In this document: piece after piece, positions 18,101-25,089 of the stretch
How positions within the stretch are numbered: the first letter of the stretch is position 1
Layout of the letters: every line of letters starts with the position of its first letter
Source of the DNA: an uncultured Bacteroidota bacterium
Lineage (GTDB): Bacteria; Bacteroidota; Bacteroidia; Flavobacteriales; Flavobacteriaceae
Direction of reading: 5' to 3'
NCBI GenBank assembly: GCA_902518355.1
Contig: CABYFY010000011.1
Span: 1-51,137, forward strand
DNA: 51,137 nucleotides
Notes under the pieces: model-generated
Told to the model about the DNA's origin: nothing
The model's input: only the letters and a program-made list of their open reading frames with translations
Databases searched by the model: none
Position numbers and translations under genes: made by a program

Positions 18101-18480
18101 ACCTCTTTGTTTTCAACAAATCTTTTTGCTGTTTCCTTAACTACTGCAAAAGCCTTTGGGAGGATTTCGTTAAGAGTATCTTCACTTACATTATACGCTT
18201 CTTCATTTAGTTTATCAATTTGACTAAATAGCCCTTCTTTTTTATCAAAATCAGTAACTTCCTCAATTTCCTTTTTAATTTTATCAATCTGGGAATTTAT
18301 TTCAGCGATTGAGTTGTTTATTTGATTTTTAAACTCATTAGTTTGAGCTCTTAATTCATCATTTGATAAACTACTCATCACTTGCTCAAATGAGTGAATT
18401 TTTTCAATTATAGGATTGATTAGTTTTAAATCTTTTTTTGATTTATCTCCTACAAATAATTTTAGAATTTTTCCTAACAT
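15133..18480 (-). CDS. secA: Preprotein translocase ATPase SecA
   Basis: Motor ATPase that drives unfolded preproteins through SecYEG. The 1115-residue length is the long Bacteroidota form. Walker A is MQTGEGKT (190-197); motif II appears as [51 protein letters not shown] and the preprotein cross-linking and helical-scaffold regions follow. The C-terminal linker ends in VGRND, but the normal zinc motif CxCxSxxxxxxCH after it is replaced by a Cys-free tail (about residues 1075-1115). The gene has 105 bases of upstream DNA with a near-match -7 element (TATATTTA, 18512-18519). meaB follows after seven bases. Confidence 0.98.
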   Translation of the reverse strand: [1115 protein letters not shown]

Positions 18481-18585
18481 TTTCGTTTTGTCGTGACTCT
18501 TAAAAACAGGTTAAATATACGATATGTTTATCTAATATACTTAAGAAAATTATATAAGAAATCGTTAAAAGAGATATAGGATGAA

Positions 18586-18807
18586 CTAATATTCATCTTC
18601 ATTCCAAAGGTAATCTTCGTCAGTTGGATAATCAGGCCAAATTTCTTGAATAGATTCATATAAATCTCCCTCGTCTTCAATAGCTTGTAAATTTTCTACT
18701 ACTTCAAGGGGAGCACCTGTTCTGATAGAATAATCAATCAATTCATCTTTTGTTGCTGGCCAAGGAGCATCACTTAAGTAAGAAGCTAATTCTAATGTCC
18801 AATACAT
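18586..18807 (-). CDS. DUF2795 family small acidic protein
   Basis: A 73-residue, very acidic protein (end DEDYLWNEDEY) with WTLELASYLSDAPWPATKDELIDYSIRTG, the DUF2795 signature conserved across Bacteroidota, often next to secA. The function is unknown. It is transcribed from an exact consensus promoter just upstream and precedes secA on the same strand with 105 bases between them. Confidence 0.85.
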   Translation of the reverse strand: MYWTLELASYLSDAPWPATKDELIDYSIRTGAPLEVVENLQAIEDEGDLYESIQEIWPDYPTDEDYLWNEDEY

Positions 18808-18826
18808 GATTAATTACTTTTTTTTG

Positions 18827-18856
18827 CAAAAATAATTTTTTGTGGGAATTACGCAA
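18827..18856 (-). promoter_or_regulatory. Full Bacteroidota promoter (TTG, 19 bases, TATTTTTG) for the DUF2795 gene
   Basis: On the minus strand TTG (18854-18856) is followed after exactly 19 bases by TATTTTTG (18827-18834), the full -33/-7 consensus. It ends 19 bases before the ATG at 18807, so the 5' untranslated leader should be only about 13 bases. Confidence 0.75.
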
Positions 18857-18888
18857 GATTTTGATGAAATTTTAATCTACAATTAATA

Positions 18889-19425
18889 TTACCAATGGGA
18901 TTCACTAACGTTATCAGAATATTTTAGAAATCTGCTTAAAACGAAAAAAAAGTCGGAAAGTCTATTTACATATGCCAGGATATTTGAATCTACGCTGCTT
19001 TTATTATTAAGTTCAGAAATTTTTCTTTCAGCTCTCCTGCATATTGATCTGCAAACGTGACTATAAGAGGAAGTTTTATGTCCACCGGGAATAACAAAAT
19101 TTTTTAATTCTGGTAAATCCTTGTTTAATCGATCAATTTCAAGTTCTATATACTCAACATCCTTTTTTTCAATTTTTACCTTTTCTGAGATATTTTTATT
19201 TTTACCAGATGCTAATATTGATCCAATAGAAAAAAGTTTAATCTGAATTTTATTCAAAATATCTTTTATTTTGTCATCTTTTATATAATCTTTTAATAAT
19301 CCTAAAAAAGAATTCAGCTCATCAATGGTTCCATATGCATCAACAGACAAGTTATGCTTATTAACTATATCCCCATCAATTAGTGAAGTATGTCCTGAGT
19401 CTCCCTTTCTGGTATATATTTTCAT
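18889..19425 (-). CDS. Cob(I)yrinic acid a,c-diamide / cob(I)alamin adenosyltransferase, PduO type
   Basis: Transfers the 5'-deoxyadenosyl group of ATP to cob(I)alamin, making the coenzyme for methylmalonyl-CoA mutase. The 178-residue protein shows the PduO-type ATP-binding N-terminus TRKGDSGHTSL (4-14), the DAYGTIDELNSFLG core and the conserved arginine helix CRSICRRAERKI. It begins three bases after the DUF4105 gene and lies in the same minus-strand run. The chaperone partner meaB is two genes further down, separated by DUF2795 and secA. Confidence 0.94.
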   Translation of the reverse strand: MKIYTRKGDSGHTSLIDGDIVNKHNLSVDAYGTIDELNSFLGLLKDYIKDDKIKDILNKIQIKLFSIGSILASGKNKNISEKVKIEKKDVEYIELEIDRLNKDLPELKNFVIPGGHKTSSYSHVCRSICRRAERKISELNNKSSVDSNILAYVNRLSDFFFVLSRFLKYSDNVSESHW

Positions 19426-19428
19426 TTA

Positions 19429-20592
19429 CTAGTTTTTATTAATTCGATGCACTAAAAATGAGTATCTGATTAAAAGAGCAACAAATATTGGTAATAAAGT
19501 TAAATTATATTTTTGAACCCCCGTAATCCAATGTAAAAATAAGAGAACAATTAGTATAATTAACAATTTGATATATCCGATGGACCACTTGGGTACTTTA
19601 TTTTTGTGAATTGCGAAAATCAAAGCAAAATTAAAGGGAAAAGCCCAGAGAAAATTAAAATTTTGAGCACCAGCATAATGATTGCTAAAGAACCACAGAT
19701 AAATAATTAGAATTCCGATTGAACCAGTTATTAAAAAAATTAAAGTATCCAAACTTTTATTCCATTTATCAACTTTATAATTAAATATTGTGATGGCTAT
19801 TATGATTAATGATAATATGGAATTTATTAGTAGTGGGGTCGGCAAATTTTCACTATAACTTGTTTCAGATTCAGGACTGTAAATAATATTCCTCTTAATA
19901 ACATCACCATCATACGAATCCAAATAGTTCATTAGATTTTCAGGAAGAAAAAACGTCTCTCTTGTATTGATTTTTTTGTCAATTATTGCTCCCAAGCACA
20001 AATCAATTCCAAGTGCTGCCCATGAATTTTCATTTATTTTTCCACGAATTAAATCTCTGTAACTAAGATTAGTTTCGGACTTCAATTTGTCATCTTTAAA
20101 TTTATTTTTGGTATTATCAATAATAATATCAGCTACCCTAGTTGCACAATTGTCTTTTAAGTAATTGTATGTATAGTATGGGTTATTTAAATTGTCAATT
20201 AATAATTCAATAATCTTCAAAGTAGAATTCTTGTCAAAATCAAGTTGATGTTCAATAATATATCTATTTTCTTTAAAATATCCCTGAACAAAATTTTTAT
20301 AGTTTTGAATTCCTAATTTATACTCAGGCCTTCCTTTTACAAAGTTTGAATAAAAATTAGGCGCATTGAAATCATATATTCCGTAATTGAAAACAATATC
20401 GTTTTGTAGAACTGAGTCTCTCACTCTTATACCAGTATGTCCGAAGGCATCTGCTAAACTTGATCCTTCTCCAATTGAAAGAATACTAATTTCATATCTT
20501 TTTAAACTTTCAGTTGCATTCGCATTGATATTAATTGAATATAATATTAAACAAAAGGTTATTATGTAATTATTTAAATGTTTAATTATCAT
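19429..20592 (-). CDS. DUF4105 (Lnb-like periplasmic domain) membrane protein
   Basis: A 387-residue protein with a signal or anchor helix at the N-terminus and a DUF4105 domain at about 30-215: ISILSIGEGSSLADAFGHTGIRV, VFNYGIYDF and DNCATRVADII are its conserved segments, with Ser/His/Cys residues like NlpC/P60-type hydrolases. After a linker, about residues 250-380 hold five to six hydrophobic helices. DUF4105 proteins are conserved in Bacteroidota but not assigned a firm activity. The start ATG overlaps the PorV-like stop by four bases (ATGA), so the two are translationally coupled. Confidence 0.85.
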   Translation of the reverse strand: MIIKHLNNYIITFCLILYSININANATESLKRYEISILSIGEGSSLADAFGHTGIRVRDSVLQNDIVFNYGIYDFNAPNFYSNFVKGRPEYKLGIQNYKNFVQGYFKENRYIIEHQLDFDKNSTLKIIELLIDNLNNPYYTYNYLKDNCATRVADIIIDNTKNKFKDDKLKSETNLSYRDLIRGKINENSWAALGIDLCLGAIIDKKINTRETFFLPENLMNYLDSYDGDVIKRNIIYSPESETSYSENLPTPLLINSILSLIIIAITIFNYKVDKWNKSLDTLIFLITGSIGILIIYLWFFSNHYAGAQNFNFLWAFPFNFALIFAIHKNKVPKWSIGYIKLLIILIVLLFLHWITGVQKYNLTLLPIFVALLIRYSFLVHRINKN

Positions 20593-21659
20593 CTCAGCAT
20601 ATTTAGATTAAGTTTAAGTGAGAAAATATTTGAATACAAGGCAACTGATTGATTTCCAATATCTGTGAAAGCATAATTTATTTCAATATTGTTCATATTA
20701 AATCCTATTCCAAAATTCGGTTGAAAGCTTAACTTTTCAGTTAAGTCATATTGCATCTCATTTTGAAAATTACCTGCACCAATCCTTAAATATACTAAAT
20801 CAATATATCCAAACTCGATACCAATGGCAGGAGTTATACTAGCAATATCAGATGATATGATATCATTAGTTCTTTCAAACAAAATAAACAAATCAAAAGC
20901 TGTCAATAAGCTATAGTCGTTTGTTAGTTCAAAGTCTTTTGATAAACCAATTTGTAATTTAGGAATCGTTATCTCAGATTTTTCAGGAATTTCTTGATTT
21001 TGACCGTCTATTGCGTCCTGTATATCATTTAATCTATCTTCGTCAAAACTCCAATTATTAAATGTTGTTGTTATATCTCTTGCCATAACACCAAATTTCC
21101 AACCATTTTTACTTTGATGTTGAATTCCTAAATCAAATCCAAAACCCCATGAACTTGCAAAATCTCCAATAATTCTTCTTATAATTTTCACATTTAAACC
21201 ATAATTTATGTTCAATAAATTATTCTTTTTTGCATAACTAAATAGAAATGCATAATCTGCAGCTGAAAACAATTCAATTCTATTAAAATCTATATTTCCT
21301 TGATTATCTATTAGTTGTGTTGTATCCATAATGTCATCAATAGCAAATCTTATTAGAGAAAATCCAATTGCTGATTCATTGTCAATACTTTTAGCATATG
21401 AAATAAAGTTATAGTTTGCAATGTTAGCAAAATAGTTAGAGTGCATTAACGAAATTTCATCTCTCTCAATATTTAATAATCCGGCAGGATTCCAATATGT
21501 TGAATTAACATCATTAACAGATGAAACCACTGCATTAGCCATCCCTATTGACCTGGCATCAACTCCAATATTCAAAAACTCGTTAGAGTATTTAGAGGAG
21601 TTCTGACTAAAAGCTGTAATCAAGCTAAAAAATAATATAACCAACAGTTTAGTTCTCAT
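20589..21659 (-). CDS. PorV/PorQ family outer-membrane beta-barrel (PorV2-like, type IX secretion)
   Basis: A 356-residue protein with a signal peptide (MRTKLLVILFFSLITAFSQ) and the FadL-like barrel signature of PorV/PorQ proteins: FLNIGVDARSIGMANAVV, NSTYWNPAGL, MHSNYFANIANYNFISYAK. PorV shuttles T9SS cargo to the outer surface; this PorV2-type paralogue is common in Bacteroidota and its exact role is less clear. T9SS cargo are present in the window (M43 protease, lectin protein). It is the first gene of the run PorV2-DUF4105-adenosyltransferase. Confidence 0.85.
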   Translation of the reverse strand: MRTKLLVILFFSLITAFSQNSSKYSNEFLNIGVDARSIGMANAVVSSVNDVNSTYWNPAGLLNIERDEISLMHSNYFANIANYNFISYAKSIDNESAIGFSLIRFAIDDIMDTTQLIDNQGNIDFNRIELFSAADYAFLFSYAKKNNLLNINYGLNVKIIRRIIGDFASSWGFGFDLGIQHQSKNGWKFGVMARDITTTFNNWSFDEDRLNDIQDAIDGQNQEIPEKSEITIPKLQIGLSKDFELTNDYSLLTAFDLFILFERTNDIISSDIASITPAIGIEFGYIDLVYLRIGAGNFQNEMQYDLTEKLSFQPNFGIGFNMNNIEINYAFTDIGNQSVALYSNIFSLKLNLNMLR

Positions 21660-21714
21660 TTTATTATAACAAGGTTAGGTGTTACTTATTGTAGTTTTAA
21701 TAAGAATTTGGTAG

Positions 21715-21722
21715 CAAATTTA
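21715..21722 (-). promoter_or_regulatory. Possible -7 element (TAAATTTG) for the PorV-like gene
   Basis: On the minus strand TAAATTTG fits TAnnTTTG, 55 bases before the ATG at 21659. No -33 TTG at 19 bases; the long leader makes this less certain. Confidence 0.35.
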
Positions 21723-21768
21723 TGATTTATTTAGAGGTAAATTATTAGATTTACAACAAATAATTTCT

Positions 21769-22488
21769 GTGAATTTTAAGTTTCTGCCAAATCTAATTAC
21801 CCTTTTAAACCTTTTTCTTGGTTGTATTGTAGTTTTACTACTTGTTGAAAATAATCTCGAGGTCAAATATATTTTTATTATTTCGTCTATTTGTTTATTT
21901 CTTGATTATTTAGATGGGTTTATTGCAAGAAAATTAAATGCAAAATCTGATATTGGTCTTCAATTAGACTCCTTAGCAGACTTAGTTAGTTTTGGTTTGG
22001 TCCCTGGAATACTATTGTACAATATGTTTAATGCAGCACCTTCATCTTCTGTTGGATCAATATCATCTTCGTTTGTACCGTTCACTGGATTTTTAATTAC
22101 CTTATGTTCTGCCTACAGATTAGCTCGATTTAATACCAGAAAATCTTCCTCTAAATATTTTAAAGGCTTGGCAACACCTGCAAACACAGTACTCATTTAC
22201 TCATTATCAATTATTTCAGCAGATGGTAGTGTTTTTTCAAAAATTATACTTGACTATAATATTCTTTTTCTTATTACAGTAGTCTCTGGAATTTTATTAG
22301 TTTCAAATCTAAAGTTATTAAACTTTAAATTCAAATCGTTAAAATTTAAAGGAAACCGAAGAAGATTTTTCATCCTTTTTATTTCAATACCTTCTTTGGT
22401 TTTATTAGGTGTTTATGCTATACCTTTGATATTATCTCTGTATGTATTGATTTCAATCTTTACCTTTTATAAATTTAAAACTAAATAG
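21769..22488 (+). CDS. pssA: CDP-diacylglycerol--serine O-phosphatidyltransferase
   Basis: Membrane enzyme that makes phosphatidylserine, the precursor of phosphatidylethanolamine. The CDP-alcohol phosphotransferase motif DG(x2)AR(x8)G(x3)D(x3)D is visible as LDYLDGFIARKL plus GLQLDSLADLVSFG. The 239-residue protein has about seven hydrophobic helices. The start is GTG at 21769, giving the usual N-terminus NFKFLPNLITLLNLFLG. It is a single-gene unit; its last eight bases overlap convergent lptB. Confidence 0.94.
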   Translation: MNFKFLPNLITLLNLFLGCIVVLLLVENNLEVKYIFIISSICLFLDYLDGFIARKLNAKSDIGLQLDSLADLVSFGLVPGILLYNMFNAAPSSSVGSISSSFVPFTGFLITLCSAYRLARFNTRKSSSKYFKGLATPANTVLIYSLSIISADGSVFSKIILDYNILFLITVVSGILLVSNLKLLNFKFKSLKFKGNRRRFFILFISIPSLVLLGVYAIPLILSLYVLISIFTFYKFKTK

Positions 22489-23215
22489 TTTTTTTCCTTA
22501 GTTCAAAATTTTGCCCCAGGTATACTTTTCTTACTAATTCGTCATTTGCCAATTCTTCAGGTTTTCCGTCTTTGAGTATACTTCCTTCAAACATCAGATA
22601 TGTTCTATCAGTAATGGCAAGTGTTTCCTGAACATTGTGGTCGGTAATTAGTATTCCAATATTTCTTTTTGTAAGATCTCTAACAATCTTCTGAATATCC
22701 TCAACTGCAAGAGGATCTACTCCAGCAAAAGGTTCGTCAAGTAATATAAAACTTGGATTTGTTGCAAGAGCTCTGGCAATTTCAGTTCTTCTTCTTTCTC
22801 CTCCTGAAAGCAAATCACCACGACTTTTTCTTATTGCTTGTAAACCAAACTCATCTAACAACGATTCAACTTTCTTAATTTGTTCTTTTTTGGACAAATT
22901 AGTCATCTCTAATACACTGTGTATATTATCTTCAACACTCATTTTTCTAAAAACAGATGATTCTTGAGCTAGATATCCAATCCCGTTTTGAGCACGCTTG
23001 TACATTGGAAATGAGGTAATTTCTTTATCATTCAAATATATTGAGCCAGAATTTGGCTTAATTAATCCAACTATCATGTAGAATGAAGTTGTTTTTCCAG
23101 CGCCATTTGGTCCTAGTAATCCAACTATTTCTCCCTGCTTTAAGTTTAAAGATACATCATTAACAACGCTTTTTCCGCTGTATGATTTGATTAGGTTATT
23201 TGCCTTTAATATCAT
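22481..23215 (-). CDS. lptB: LPS export ABC transporter ATP-binding protein LptB
   Basis: Cytoplasmic ATPase of the LptB2FG complex that extracts LPS from the inner membrane. In 244 residues it shows Walker A GPNGAGKT (35-42), Q-loop YLAQESSVFRKMSVEDN, signature LSGGE (136-140), Walker B ILLDEPFAGVDP and the H-loop TDHNVQETL; the Q-loop and ERRRTEIARAL stretches are LptB-specific. It overlaps tatC by 20 bases at its start. The lptA/lptC genes that often neighbour it in Proteobacteria are absent, as is common in Bacteroidota. Confidence 0.95.
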   Translation of the reverse strand: MILKANNLIKSYSGKSVVNDVSLNLKQGEIVGLLGPNGAGKTTSFYMIVGLIKPNSGSIYLNDKEITSFPMYKRAQNGIGYLAQESSVFRKMSVEDNIHSVLEMTNLSKKEQIKKVESLLDEFGLQAIRKSRGDLLSGGERRRTEIARALATNPSFILLDEPFAGVDPLAVEDIQKIVRDLTKRNIGILITDHNVQETLAITDRTYLMFEGSILKDGKPEELANDELVRKVYLGQNFELRKKTI

Positions 23216-24017
23216 TTGCTTGATTTTTAACCACTATTTTAGAAATAAAAATACTTACCTGATATAAAATTACAATAGGTATAGCGACAATAATTTGGCT
23301 AGCAACATCTGGTGGGGTTATAATTGCTGCAAGAATTAGAACTAAAACAAGTGCATATTTTCTGTACTTAACCAGTGATTTAGGGGTAACAACCCCAGCT
23401 TTGGTTAAAAAGTAAATAATAATAGGCAGCTCAAATATAATTCCTGATGCAATGGCAGAGGATCTGACTAAGCTGATAAATGATCCAAGATCAATTTCAT
23501 TTAGCACCTCACTAGAAACTTGGTATGTGCCTAAAAAATTAATAGATAAAGGACAAATTATGTAATATCCAAAAAGAACCCCAATAAAAAATAATAATGA
23601 TGAAATAAAAATAAACCCTCTAGATTTAGATTTTTCTTTTGCAAGTAATCCTGGGCTAATAAATTTCCAAAACTCGTGAAGAACATATGGAAATGAGATA
23701 ATAAATCCAGCAATCACAGAAGTCATAACATGAGCTGAGAATTGACCAGCCATTGTTCTATTTTGGACGACAAAAGGGAACTCATCTCCACAAAAAGTTG
23801 TTTCTACCCCTATAAACGTTGCTGCTTGACATAAAAATTTATAAGTTGGAAAATCCATTTTTTTAGGACCAAAGATTATGGTATCAAAAATGAAATCTTT
23901 CATTAAAAAACATATAAAGCCCGCTGAAATAATTGCAATTAGAGAACGTATAACATGCCACCTTAATTCTTCAAGATGCTCTAAAAAAGACATGTTATCG
24001 TGAGCAGTTGTGGTCAT
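23196..24017 (-). CDS. tatC: Twin-arginine translocase subunit TatC
   Basis: Inner-membrane receptor of the Tat pathway that exports folded proteins. The N-terminus MSFLEHLEELRWHVIRS holds the conserved FxxHLxELRxR-like signal-peptide-binding patch, and about six hydrophobic helices follow; EFWKFISPGLLAKEKS and FGYYIICPLSINFLGTY are TatC segments. At 273 residues it has normal size, with an insert between helices 1 and 2 typical of Bacteroidota. The ATG overlaps the kdsD stop by one base (TAATG), and the end overlaps lptB. No tatA/tatB is in this window. Confidence 0.95.
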   Translation of the reverse strand: MTTTAHDNMSFLEHLEELRWHVIRSLIAIISAGFICFLMKDFIFDTIIFGPKKMDFPTYKFLCQAATFIGVETTFCGDEFPFVVQNRTMAGQFSAHVMTSVIAGFIISFPYVLHEFWKFISPGLLAKEKSKSRGFIFISSLLFFIGVLFGYYIICPLSINFLGTYQVSSEVLNEIDLGSFISLVRSSAIASGIIFELPIIIYFLTKAGVVTPKSLVKYRKYALVLVLILAAIITPPDVASQIIVAIPIVILYQVSIFISKIVVKNQANDIKGK

Positions 24018-24979
24018 TATGAAATACCTTCTTTGATTATATTTTGAATATGTAAAACTCCGTAATATTTATTCTTTTTGGTAACGATAAGTTGAGATAT
24101 TTTATTGTTTTTCATAATCTTGAGCGCATCTACAGCTTTAATTTCAAAATCAATAATTTGAGGTTTTATTGACATTATATCACCTGCGACTAAATTAGAA
24201 ATTTCTTGATTATTAAGTAATGTTCTCCTCAGGTCTCCATCGGTAATTACTCCAACAATTGAATTTTTAGATAATACAGGTGTTATTCCTAACATTTTAT
24301 TAGAAATTTCTATTATAACATCCTTTATATTATCATTTTCAGTGACCATTGGTTTTAAATCAGTATCAACAATATCTTTGACCTTCAAAAATAATTTTTT
24401 ACCAAGGCTTCCACCAGGGTGAAACTTTGCAAAATCGTTAGATGTAAAGCCTTTAATTTTTACAAGGGTTACTGCTAACGCATCTCCAATTACCAACTGA
24501 GCTGTTGTACTATTTGTTGGGGCTAAATTATTTGGACAAACCTCGATATCAACATAACTACTCAAAACAACAGCTGAATTTTTAGCTAGAAATGAATTAA
24601 CATCACCTGTTATTGAAATTAGTGGATTATTATTCATGTTCAAGAATGGAACTAAATCTTTTATCTCCGGGGTATTACCACTTTTTGAAATACAGATTAT
24701 AACGTCATCTTTTTTTATGATTCCTAAATCTCCATGAATAGCATCTGCAGCATGCATAAAAATTGCTGGAGTTCCTGTTGAGTTCAAAGTAGCTACAATT
24801 TTATTGGCTATGATAGCGCTTTTACCAATACCTGTTACAACAACTCTTCCTTTGGAATCAAGTATAAGTTTTATTGCATTCTCAAAGTTTTCGTCTATTA
24901 AATCAACTAAATTTTTGATGCTATCTGATTGAAGTTTAATAACTTCTTTACCAAATCCAATTATATCTTTTGTGTCCAA
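24017..24979 (-). CDS. kdsD: KpsF/GutQ family D-arabinose-5-phosphate isomerase
   Basis: Converts ribulose-5-P to arabinose-5-P, the first step to Kdo for LPS. It has an N-terminal SIS sugar-isomerase domain (VVVTGIGKSAIIANKIVATLNSTG, HAADAIHGDLG, ISKSGNTPEI, ALAVTL, FAKFHPGGSLGKKL) and two C-terminal CBS domains (about 200-315). I take the TTG at 24979 as the start: it gives the usual family N-terminus (DTKDIIGFGKEVIKLQ). The frame stays open to a TTG at 25012, but those 11 extra codons (FFCIIYNNSN-like) are AT-rich and look like untranslated leader. tatC is coupled by a TAATG overlap. Confidence 0.92.
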   Translation of the reverse strand: MDTKDIIGFGKEVIKLQSDSIKNLVDLIDENFENAIKLILDSKGRVVVTGIGKSAIIANKIVATLNSTGTPAIFMHAADAIHGDLGIIKKDDVIICISKSGNTPEIKDLVPFLNMNNNPLISITGDVNSFLAKNSAVVLSSYVDIEVCPNNLAPTNSTTAQLVIGDALAVTLVKIKGFTSNDFAKFHPGGSLGKKLFLKVKDIVDTDLKPMVTENDNIKDVIIEISNKMLGITPVLSKNSIVGVITDGDLRRTLLNNQEISNLVAGDIMSIKPQIIDFEIKAVDALKIMKNNKISQLIVTKKNKYYGVLHIQNIIKEGIS

Positions 24980-25089
24980 ATTAGAATTATTATATATAAT
25001 GCAAAAAAACAAAAATTTTATTAAAGAATTTCTTAAATCAAAAAAGATTGTTTTAACTTAAAGTTACTTTATTTAGAGTCTTACTTTTA

